The notes beneath the pieces are model-generated. The model did not search any database and was not told the origin of the DNA. It saw only the letters and a list, made by a program, of their open reading frames with translations. The position numbers and the translations under genes were made by a program. A stretch of DNA of 64,000 bases from Alicyclobacillus herbarius DSM 13609 (GTDB lineage Bacteria > Bacillota > Bacilli > Alicyclobacillales > Alicyclobacillaceae), in contig NZ_AUMH01000011.1 of the NCBI RefSeq assembly GCF_000430585.1, positions 62,001 to 126,000 on the forward strand, in the 5' to 3' direction. How positions within the stretch are numbered: the first letter of the stretch is position 1; every line of letters starts with the position of its first letter. This document shows positions 58,036 to 64,000 of the stretch, one piece after another.

Positions 58036-59499
58036 TTGCTTGGATTGGCAGTTGGAGCGGTCTTGGACGGGCTGGAAGCCAACGTGGTGCGCGTAGAGGT
58101 GGATGTTGGACGGGGGCTGCCGCAGTTTTCCATTGTCGGTCTCCCCGACTCGGCCGTACGTGAATCGAAACTGCGCATCCGCTCAGCCCTGCGCAACTCT
58201 GGATTTGAAGTCCCGAATCAACGCATCACCGTCAACCTGTCGCCGGCCAGTGTAAAAAAACGCGGGGCTGGTCTGGACCTGGCCATCGCCATCGGGATTT
58301 TGCGGGCGAGCGGGCAAATCCCCGGGTTCCATCGACCGCTCGGGTTTTGTGCCGAGATGGGGTTGTCCGGTGACCTGCTGGCCGTGCCGGGTATCGTGAA
58401 CCTGGCGCTTGGGTTGCGTGCATCCGGCATCCGCGACATTGTCGTGGCGGCCGAGGCGACGCGCGATTGTATTCCCGTTCCAGGCATCCAGTGGTTCTCC
58501 TATCCAACCCTCTCCCAACTTTGTGCAGATCTCCGTCAGGGCAGCCTGCACGCACGCGTGACCCAAAACGCCTCTCCGTTCGTGGACGCGGTATCCCTGC
58601 CATCCATGGCGGACGTCCACGGTTTGGCCAGTGTGAAGCGCGCGCTGACCGTGGCCGCTATCGGTAGGCACCACACCCTGCTGGTCGGGCCGCCTGGCAG
58701 TGGAAAGACCATGCTGGCCGAACGGTTTGTCACTTTGCTGCCGGCTCTACCCGACGACCTGGCTCTTGAGGTGTTCGCCATCCAACAGGCCGCTGGGCTG
58801 CAGACCCGTCCATCCCACGTGCCGCCGGTGCGGATGCCGCACCATACCGTAACCGGGGCCGGGTTAATCGGAGGTGGGCATCCACTCACCCCAGGCGAGG
58901 TCACACTCGCGCATCACGGAGTACTCATTTTGGACGAGTTGTTAGAGTTCCGTCGATCCGTTCTCGACACCTTGCGGGAACCGCTCGTCCACCACCGTGT
59001 TCGCCTTGTCCGAGCCGGGCAGACCCGTGACCTGCCGGCCAACTTTCAGCTACTCGGGACACTGAACCCTTGTCCCTGCGGACAACGCGGATTTTCGGAG
59101 TGTCGCTGTACCGATATGGAAGTCAAACGCTACTGGTCGCGGCTGAGCGGCCCATTGTTGGACCGGATCGACCTCATTGTGCCGGTGGCGCCCTCCCACT
59201 CGCTCGCGGCTAGCGACACATTTGTCTTCCCACCCCGAGACCGACTCGCCGAGATGAGAGAGCAGCTTCTGCAGCGCAAGCCGTCACCGTCTTCAACGGG
59301 CCACCCGCAGGATTTTTCTCAAGCCGCGGCGCAGTTTCTGCAGCACGCGTCCAACCGACTACAATTGTCGATGCGCGCTGAACAGGCGGTCATTCGCGTG
59401 GCCCGCAGCATCAGTCTTCTGGAAGGGAGGCAAACGGTAGAACGCGTCCACATCGAAGAAGCGCTCCTGTTGCATGGAAATGTGGACCACTGGCTGTAG
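58036..59499 (+). CDS. comM: YifB/ComM family AAA ATPase
   Basis: Mg-chelatase-like AAA+ helicase; ComM promotes branch migration in natural transformation in Gram-negatives. 487 residues: N-terminal Lon-protease-like fold domain (VEVDVGRGLPQFSIVGLPD, LSPASVKKRGAGLDLAIA), ATPase with LLVGPPGSGKTMLAERF, ILDELLEF, an arginine-finger region, NPCPCGQRGFSECRC, and a C-terminal lid. Start at TTG 58036, 8 nt after GGAGG; longer readings add an unconserved 49 residues. Second plus-strand gene of the window. Confidence 0.94.
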   Translation: MLGLAVGAVLDGLEANVVRVEVDVGRGLPQFSIVGLPDSAVRESKLRIRSALRNSGFEVPNQRITVNLSPASVKKRGAGLDLAIAIGILRASGQIPGFHRPLGFCAEMGLSGDLLAVPGIVNLALGLRASGIRDIVVAAEATRDCIPVPGIQWFSYPTLSQLCADLRQGSLHARVTQNASPFVDAVSLPSMADVHGLASVKRALTVAAIGRHHTLLVGPPGSGKTMLAERFVTLLPALPDDLALEVFAIQQAAGLQTRPSHVPPVRMPHHTVTGAGLIGGGHPLTPGEVTLAHHGVLILDELLEFRRSVLDTLREPLVHHRVRLVRAGQTRDLPANFQLLGTLNPCPCGQRGFSECRCTDMEVKRYWSRLSGPLLDRIDLIVPVAPSHSLAASDTFVFPPRDRLAEMREQLLQRKPSPSSTGHPQDFSQAAAQFLQHASNRLQLSMRAEQAVIRVARSISLLEGRQTVERVHIEEALLLHGNVDHWL

Positions 59500-59516
59500 G
59501 CGCGCCTGGAGTATAG

Positions 59517-59532
59517 AGGGGCACACGCCCCT
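59517..59532 (+). terminator. Hairpin between convergent comM and yraN
   Basis: AGGGGC/GCCCCT stem (59517-59522 with 59527-59532) with an ACAC loop, 18 nt past the comM stop and followed by TTAGACG. Small and with a weak tail; it could serve either strand. Confidence 0.45.
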
Positions 59533-59568
59533 TTAGACGCCCCCCTTGCGGTTTATGGGGAACCTTGT

Positions 59569-59958
59569 TTACATCGCATCTATCCCCACCGACCGGATGT
59601 GTTCAATCCGCGTGAAACGACCTCCATCATATTGAAGTCCAATCACATCGATCCGGACGCTGTCGCGAAATCGTGCATACGCGGGCGTACTCACCAACCA
59701 ACGGGCCAGGAGGTATAAACGTCGTTGTTTGCGGATGCCAACTGAATCGACGGCCGTGCCGAAACCGGGGCTACGGCGAGTGCGCACTTCAACCAGGACG
59801 AGCTCCCCTCTAGACTCCGCGATAATGTCAATCTCCCCGATGGGAGCGCGCCAGTTTTGTTCCAGCACGGCCCAGCCCAAGGACCGAGTTAAGTATTCGA
59901 CGGCGAATTGTTCACCCCATCTCCCGGTCTGACGCCGGTTGTCGAGTCTGATAAACAA
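59569..59958 (-). CDS. yraN: YraN/UPF0102 family endonuclease-like protein
   Basis: 129 residues with a PD-(D/E)XK-type core: GRWGEQFAVEYLTR, GEIDIIAESRGELVLVEVRTRR (Asp and Glu-x-Arg/Lys positions) and ARFRDSVRIDVIGL. The cellular role of the family is unsettled; a nuclease or Holliday-junction function is predicted. The start is TTG 59958, 9 nt after GGAGG, overlapping the ylqH-like gene by 47 nt. Confidence 0.88.
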   Translation of the reverse strand: MFIRLDNRRQTGRWGEQFAVEYLTRSLGWAVLEQNWRAPIGEIDIIAESRGELVLVEVRTRRSPGFGTAVDSVGIRKQRRLYLLARWLVSTPAYARFRDSVRIDVIGLQYDGGRFTRIEHIRSVGIDAM

Positions 59959-60184
59959 AGGCCAGCACCTCCGCCACCGCCTGATAAAGCGATTCCGGAA
60001 TGACCTCGTCGACCTCCAACTGCAGCAATGCATCGACCAACTCCGGCTGTTCGACGACCGAAACACGGTGTTCCTGCGCCGTGCGAATGATGGCTTCTGC
60101 CACCGCCTCGCGGCCTTTGGCCACCACACGTGGAGCCAGGTCACGCGCTCGATCATAACGGAGCGCAACCGCCTTGCGCTTCAC
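59912..60184 (-). CDS. ylqH: Stand-alone FlhB C-terminal domain protein (YlqH type)
   Basis: About 90 residues matching the cytoplasmic domain of FlhB after the NPTH cleavage site: KAVALRYDRARDLAPRVVAK, AIIRTAQEHRVSVVEQPELV and EVIPESLYQAVAEVLAFVY. It has no membrane part. The start is taken as GTG 60184, 6 nt from AAGGGGAG; ATG 60190 touches that site. Neighbour of the FliK-like gene, as ylqG-ylqH in B. subtilis; function unknown. Confidence 0.88.
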   Translation of the reverse strand: MKRKAVALRYDRARDLAPRVVAKGREAVAEAIIRTAQEHRVSVVEQPELVDALLQLEVDEVIPESLYQAVAEVLAFVYQTRQPASDREMG

Positions 60185-60202
60185 GTCCATCTCCCCTTTC
60201 CG

Positions 60203-61156
60203 TTATGGGGCATCAGACAATTCCACCACGGTCAGACGGTCGACGCCCCACCCCAGACGCCCCAATCCGTCTTTCAATCGGTCCAGATTGGCTTTCAGGC
60301 GCTCACAAGTGGCAGTCCGCTCGCAGCCAATGTGGACGGACAGGTTGGACGCGGATGCTAACAGGACGACTTCATACCCCTCACCGAACAGTGTGAAGGT
60401 AATCCGCAAGCGGTGCACCGGCTCACCGTTCGTAGCGGTCTGCGTCCACCTTTCCGCTTGCCAACGAATCGCCACCCCAGCATCTCGGTCGCCTGGGAAG
60501 TGGCATAATCCACTGCCGACAATCGGACCGAGTGGCGTTTGCACGCTCGCCTGCAGGCGGTCGAGCAGAATAGCTGCCTGCAGCTCGGTTGGCAAACGGG
60601 CCATGCCTAGAGCGGAGTGAATGCGCTCAAATGGGAGCAGGTGTGCGGATGTCCCTTGACCTGGCGACGCTTGGCCGGAAGAAGCCGCTGAGGTGGGCGT
60701 GGCGTCGGTCAAAGCGCGCGTCGGGTCGATTCCCACCCCCAGGCGCAGCTTGGACGCGGCGGTCGCCAATCCCTCAAGCATCCGCCACCACTGTTGAATG
60801 ATTCCGTGCATGTCTGGGTCATCACGGCCAGCCACCGGGTTCCCGGCCTCTGGAGGCGACATCGAGCCGGTTGGCAGACGCTCCACCCATTGTTCAGCCA
60901 GCAGTCGCCGCCATCCCCATTCGGCCGTCCGCAGGCGCGGGTGTTCGAGTATCGACAGCGGCAGCAAGAGCTCCAATCCGTCGGCCGGGCGCTCGTTCAG
61001 GATGACCTCGTCCGCGGTTACTCGTGCAGCGTGGTTGAGGGTGGCGGGGGCTCCTTGTCGCAGGTCTTTGCTCGAGCCGACCGCTTGTCCCCCACTGGAT
61101 GGTACAGGGGCGGCTGGCGCAGGCAACGAGGACGAGGAGATGCGGAGGTCATCCAT
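60203..61156 (-). CDS. ylqG: FliK-like protein (YlqG type)
   Basis: 317 residues. The N-terminal two thirds are low in recognisable motifs (Pro/Ala/Ser-rich about 1-40 and 145-165); the C-terminal third (about 230-315) resembles the end of FliK, with HIGCERTATCERLKANLDRL and a final LGWGVDRLTVVEL strand. It overlaps rnhB by 8 nt and precedes the FlhB-like gene by 18 nt, so the pair mirrors the FliK-FlhB partnership. The assignment rests mainly on context. Confidence 0.65.
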   Translation of the reverse strand: MDDLRISSSSLPAPAAPVPSSGGQAVGSSKDLRQGAPATLNHAARVTADEVILNERPADGLELLLPLSILEHPRLRTAEWGWRRLLAEQWVERLPTGSMSPPEAGNPVAGRDDPDMHGIIQQWWRMLEGLATAASKLRLGVGIDPTRALTDATPTSAASSGQASPGQGTSAHLLPFERIHSALGMARLPTELQAAILLDRLQASVQTPLGPIVGSGLCHFPGDRDAGVAIRWQAERWTQTATNGEPVHRLRITFTLFGEGYEVVLLASASNLSVHIGCERTATCERLKANLDRLKDGLGRLGWGVDRLTVVELSDAP

Positions 61157-61841
61157 CCAGCGCCAACCTCATTTGCAGGTGCCGGGCAACCGGGGCAAAG
61201 GACCGGCGATGATATGGCGTCGGGCCAAATCGTGCCAGTGCCTGCCGATGTTCGCGCGTCCCATAGCCCGCGTTGCGGTCAAAACCAAACTCCGGATATG
61301 TATTCGCCAACTCGGCCATAAACCGATCCCGAACCACCTTCGCGACGATGGAAGCGGCTGCAATCGAAAGGCATTGCGCGTCTCCATCGATGACGGGCTG
61401 ACAGTGCCACTCTGGCGGCGCCTCCAACGGCGCATACGGGCCATCGACGAGAGTGACATCGGGTTGAACCGGCAGGCACTGCACCGCCCGCGTCATCGCC
61501 AGCCGCGACGCGTGCAGGATGTTCAAGTTGTCGATTTCTTCGACGCTGGCCCACCCCACGCCGACCGCTCGTGCCTGCTCACGAATCCAGTCACAGAGTT
61601 GCTCGCGGCGCCGGCGAGTGAGGCATTTCGAATCATCAATCCCTACCCAGGTGTGGACGGGCTTTCCGAGCACCACCGCCGCTGCGACGACCGGTCCCGC
61701 CAAACACCCTCGACCAGCCTCATCCACGCCCACTATCGTCATTCCGTCGTGCCAGGCGTCGCCAACATACCGTCGTTCCATCTCCCAAAGGCGCCGACAG
61801 CGTGCCGATCCGTCCGATTCGACGCGGCAGGATTGCGTCAA
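61149..61841 (-). CDS. rnhB: Ribonuclease HII
   Basis: Removes ribonucleotides and RNA primers from DNA. 230 residues with IVGVDEAGRGCLAGPVVAAA (catalytic Asp-Glu), DDSKCLTRRRRE, LVDGPYAPL, SIAAASIVAKVVRDR and YGTREHRQAL. TTG start at 61841, 9 nt after GGAGG. About 30 residues precede the conserved core. Confidence 0.96.
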   Translation of the reverse strand: MTQSCRVESDGSARCRRLWEMERRYVGDAWHDGMTIVGVDEAGRGCLAGPVVAAAVVLGKPVHTWVGIDDSKCLTRRRREQLCDWIREQARAVGVGWASVEEIDNLNILHASRLAMTRAVQCLPVQPDVTLVDGPYAPLEAPPEWHCQPVIDGDAQCLSIAAASIVAKVVRDRFMAELANTYPEFGFDRNAGYGTREHRQALARFGPTPYHRRSFAPVARHLQMRLALDG

Positions 61842-61992
61842 CGTCGACCACCTCCATCCTTAGCTCTAGTGTAACGGGAAGAGACGGTTCTGACGAGACC
61901 AAAGTGGAGAATCGTGCATTCGATGGAAACGCACAGCCGCTCGACTCGCACACCCTGGTTTCGCACGGGCCATCCTTCTGTGCGGACGCCTT

Positions 61993-62877
61993 TCATGTAT
62001 CGGGCCACTCGAGACTGATGCGTCCCAATTTCCCGGTCTGCAACTCGCGCAGCACCAGCTCAGACGCCCGCTCCGTGTCGGGAATCCCACCACGCCGAAT
62101 CAATCCCCGCTTTACGGCAATCTGCTCCAGCCACCCTCCAGCAAGGGCCATATCCTCCAACGGATTCGCTTCTTTCAGGGCGCCTGGGTCCAACTCGAGA
62201 CCGTAGCGCTCACGGAGTTGCGCTGGATAGTGCGCGCCGGCCCAGATGAGAAAGTAGGCGGCCAGTTCCTGGACGTCCAAAACCTGCGCTTTGATGGCCC
62301 CACTTAACGCCAAACGCGCGGCCGCGTGCGGATCGTCCAGCTTCGGCCAGAGCACGCCGGGGGTGTCGAGCAACTCCAACCCTGACAGACGGATCCACTG
62401 TTGAATCTTGGTGATGCCCGGTCGGTCCCCAATCGCCGTGGCGGCCTTGCCAGCCAATCGATTGATAAGCGAAGATTTTCCCACATTCGGAATCCCGACC
62501 ACCATCGCCTTCACCGCGCGTGGCCGGATCCCTCTACGCAAGTCGCGTGCCCGCTTCGCCGCCACAGCCTGCTCCAAGGCAGGCTGAATTTGGTCAATCC
62601 CGCGTCCGCTCCGCGCGTCTACACCGAGGACCTCACGCCCTGTACGGTGGAAGTGGCGAATCCAGGCTGTCGTCACAGATTCGTCCGCCAAGTCGGTGCG
62701 GGTCATCACCAGCACACGTGGTTTGACGCCCGCCATTTCCGCCAGCATCGGGTTCGCGCTGGACACCGGGAGGCGGGCGTCGACCAGTTCGATGACCGCG
62801 TCCACCCGCCGCAAACTCTCCGTCATCTCGCGGCGGGCCTTCGCCATATGACCGGGAAACCAGTTGATCGACCGCAT
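61993..62877 (-). CDS. rbgA: Ribosome biogenesis GTPase RbgA (YlqF)
   Basis: Essential GTPase for 50S assembly in Bacilli. 294 residues starting MRSINWFPGHMAKARREM, with circularly permuted G motifs: TRTDLAD (G4), GIPNVGKSSLINRL (G1) and DTPGVLWPK (G3). ATG 62877 after AGGAGG. Between rplS and rnhB, as in B. subtilis. Confidence 0.97.
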   Translation of the reverse strand: MRSINWFPGHMAKARREMTESLRRVDAVIELVDARLPVSSANPMLAEMAGVKPRVLVMTRTDLADESVTTAWIRHFHRTGREVLGVDARSGRGIDQIQPALEQAVAAKRARDLRRGIRPRAVKAMVVGIPNVGKSSLINRLAGKAATAIGDRPGITKIQQWIRLSGLELLDTPGVLWPKLDDPHAAARLALSGAIKAQVLDVQELAAYFLIWAGAHYPAQLRERYGLELDPGALKEANPLEDMALAGGWLEQIAVKRGLIRRGGIPDTERASELVLRELQTGKLGRISLEWPDT

Positions 62878-62942
62878 AATATCCTCCTGTAGCCCTCCCT
62901 TTCGAGGTAATCCGTATCGTCAGGAGGGGCTGCGAAATGAAA

Positions 62943-62970
62943 AGCGGGAGACGCAACGGTCCCCCGCTTC
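62943..62970 (-). terminator. Intrinsic terminator after rplS
   Basis: An 11-bp stem (62943-62953 with 62960-62970, one G-U pair) with a 6-nt loop, followed on the minus strand by TTTCATTTC. It lies 43 nt past rplS and separates it from rbgA. Confidence 0.8.
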
Positions 62971-63012
62971 CGTAGGTTTGGTGCAAGTCGCTGCCTGCGA
63001 CTCGAATGGCCG

Positions 63013-63363
63013 TTATGCGTTGGTGCGAATCTCTTTGATTCGCGCCGCCTTGCCCGAACGCCCGCGTAAATAGTACAGCTTGGCACGGCGCACGCGACCT
63101 CGCCGCATAACCTCAATCTTCTCGATGTTCGGCGAATGCAAAGGAAACGTCCGCTCTACGCCGACTCCGTATGAAATCTTCCGGACCGTGTACGTTTCAC
63201 TAATGCCCCCGCCCCGACGCCGGATGACAACGCCTTCGAACACCTGAATCCGTTCACGTTGTCCTTCACGAACACGGACATGAACCCGCAGTGTATCGCC
63301 AGGACGAAAATCCGGAATATCGGAACGCAGCTGCTCCTGCGTAATGGCACGCACCAAATCCAT
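63013..63363 (-). CDS. rplS: 50S ribosomal protein L19
   Basis: 116 residues at the 30S-50S interface: [54 protein letters not shown] and [18 protein letters not shown]. Start at ATG 63363, 8 nt after AAGGAGG; the upstream reading is not conserved. Own promoter at 63433-63462. Confidence 0.97.
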   Translation of the reverse strand: MDLVRAITQEQLRSDIPDFRPGDTLRVHVRVREGQRERIQVFEGVVIRRRGGGISETYTVRKISYGVGVERTFPLHSPNIEKIEVMRRGRVRRAKLYYLRGRSGKAARIKEIRTNA

Positions 63364-63432
63364 CGACACGGCCTCCTTCCCATCAGTGTTCGTACCAGAA
63401 TGCTGGCAGAGGACCACGTAGTCACGCGCACC

Positions 63433-63462
63433 AGTTTAACATAAACGATCTCAATTGTGCAA
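63433..63462 (-). promoter_or_regulatory. Candidate promoter of rplS
   Basis: TTGCAC (63457-63462) and TAAACT (63433-63438) are 18 nt apart on the minus strand, each with 4 matches to consensus. The leader would be about 65 nt. Confidence 0.5.
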
Positions 63463-63533
63463 TCACAGTGAGCGGCCATCATCCACTCGTACAAGCCCGC
63501 TGGCCCTAGACGACACCGGGCATACTACAAACA

Positions 63534-63555
63534 ACGGCGCCCAAGTGGGCGCCGT
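63534..63555 (-). terminator. Terminator after the riboswitch-controlled ORF
   Basis: Perfect 9-bp stem ACGGCGCCC/GGGCGCCGT with a 4-nt loop, 33 nt past the ORF stop, then TGTTTGTAG on the minus strand. It makes the riboswitch unit a monocistronic transcript that ends before the rplS promoter. Confidence 0.8.
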
Positions 63556-63587
63556 CCGCAACATGTGTATGGTCATCTTTACCTGTC

Positions 63588-63737
63588 TTAGGATAACGAC
63601 AGCGGACCCTCGTCCTCCATCGCATCCACCGATTCCGCATCGACACCTTCGTCCAACGGAGGCATGGAAATCCGGTTGAGCGATTTCACAATCTCGAGAT
63701 CACGAATCATCTCTGGCAATTCCGGCTGTTTCATCAT
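63588..63737 (-). CDS. 49-residue acidic ORF under c-di-AMP riboswitch
   Basis: A short ORF starting at ATG 63737, 7 nt after a strong GGGAGGG site, followed at once by a second ATG. Residues 1-25 look amphipathic and helical (PELPEMIRDLEIVKSLNRIS); residues 29-43 are strongly acidic (DEGVDAESVDAMEDE); overall 12 acidic against 4 basic residues, with no membrane segment or signal peptide. No known family recognised. It is the only gene between the riboswitch and a terminator, so it is the best candidate for the controlled product; a non-coding role for the transcript is not excluded. Confidence 0.6.
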   Translation of the reverse strand: MMKQPELPEMIRDLEIVKSLNRISMPPLDEGVDAESVDAMEDEGPLSLS

Positions 63738-63744
63738 GACAAGT

Positions 63745-63772
63745 CCCTCCCGATTTCACGGAAATGAAATCG
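63745..63772 (-). promoter_or_regulatory. Hairpin abutting the ribosome binding site
   Basis: A perfect 8-bp stem CGATTTCA/TGAAATCG (63751-63758 with 63765-63772) with a 6-nt loop ends exactly at the first base of the GGGAGGG site (63745-63751) of the 49-residue ORF. It may limit or set ribosome access after read-through of the upstream terminator. Confidence 0.55.
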
Positions 63773-63783
63773 CGAGTTCCGAT

Positions 63784-63817
63784 GAAAAGGAATGCTCGCC
63801 TGCCCACTCGGGCCGGC
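63784..63817 (-). terminator. Expression-platform terminator of the riboswitch
   Basis: GCC-GGCCC-GAGT-GGGC-AGGC-type stem (63798-63817, one internal mismatch) directly after the riboswitch core, followed on the minus strand by GAGCATTCCTTTTC. This is the position of the ligand-controlled terminator in ydaO-class RNAs, where c-di-AMP favours termination. Confidence 0.65.
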
Positions 63818-63819
63818 AC

Positions 63820-63934
63820 CCTACACGCTTACGGAGTTAGCTGACGGGTTAGGGAGTAGGTTTCCCCTCGCATACGCGATTCACCCCAAACGATTGGGTC
63901 CTCCGCTTCCGAGATGGAACTCAGCGATTTGAAG
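63820..63934 (-). promoter_or_regulatory. c-di-AMP riboswitch (ydaO-yuaA class)
   Basis: The minus strand carries the conserved blocks of this class in order: TCGCTGAG, GGAGGACCCA, TTTGGGGTGAATCG, an AGGGGAAACC/CTCCCT variable arm, and CCCGTCAGCTAACTCCGT followed by AAGCG, which closes P1 with CGCT. Members sense cyclic di-AMP and in Bacilli mostly control potassium transport and cell-wall hydrolase genes. Here it has its own promoter and precedes a 49-residue ORF. Confidence 0.93.
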
Positions 63935-63947
63935 TTAACGTAAGACT

Positions 63948-63976
63948 ATTATACGTCATTCCCTGACGTCTCGCAA
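63948..63976 (-). promoter_or_regulatory. Promoter of the riboswitch unit
   Basis: Perfect TATAAT (63948-63953) with TTGCGA (63971-63976) exactly 17 nt upstream on the minus strand. Transcription would begin near 63941, just before the riboswitch core. Confidence 0.85.
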
Positions 63977-64000
63977 ATCCCCCATGGCTGCATCTGTTCG

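Noticed and set aside
63455-63679. 74-codon plus-strand reading opposite the riboswitch-controlled ORF
   Set aside because: It crosses a terminator hairpin and is antisense to the ORF with the strong ribosome binding site.

Overview
The window is chromosomal DNA from a moderately GC-rich, Gram-positive, spore-former-like member of the Bacilli, most like an Alicyclobacillus relative. The evidence is a PolC-type replicase, strong GGAGG-type ribosome binding sites with many TTG and GTG starts, a FliY/CheC/CheD chemotaxis system, an HslV with a serine after the initiator, a ydaO-type c-di-AMP riboswitch, and gene order that follows the Bacillus subtilis pnp-to-rplS region almost throughout. Nearly everything is on the minus strand, so transcription runs from high to low coordinates; only typA and comM lie on the plus strand.

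From the right end leftward: a c-di-AMP riboswitch with its own promoter precedes a 49-residue acidic ORF of unknown function (63588-63976). Then come rplS, rbgA, rnhB, a FliK-like/FlhB-like pair (ylqG/ylqH type) and yraN. comM faces left-hand genes and is divergent from a small membrane protein gene. A 175-bp palindromic element lies upstream of sucC-sucD. dprA, topA, trmFO, xerC, hslV and hslU follow.

The fla/che operon (about 46954 down to 24163) runs flgB-flgC-fliE-fliF-fliG-fliH-fliI-fliJ-motE-like-fliK-flgD-flgE-flbD-fliL-fliM-fliY-cheY-fliO-fliP-fliQ-fliR-flhB-flhA-flhF-flhG-like-cheW-cheC-cheD-swrB-like. It encodes the basal body, hook, switch and export apparatus, with part of the chemotaxis pathway. 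cheA, cheB, sigD and (upstream) codY, present in B. subtilis, are absent here, and the flhG position holds a protein that has lost the ATPase P-loop.

Downstream are rpsB-tsf-pyrH-frr-uppS-cdsA-dxr-rseP-polC (translation, nucleotide, cell-envelope and replication genes), then pheA and the convergent typA. The last block is rimP-nusA-rnpM-ylxQ-infB-rbfA-nrnA-truB-ribF, then rpsO with its own promoter and terminator, then the first 27 codons of pnp. Compared with B. subtilis, proS and ylxP are missing and nrnA, pheA, typA and comM are extra.

Most of the window is ordinary housekeeping sequence. The parts worth attention are the riboswitch/short-ORF unit, the degenerate FlhG, the palindromic element, and structured leaders of pnp and rpsO. 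No rRNA, tRNA, CRISPR array, prophage or complete insertion sequence was seen.
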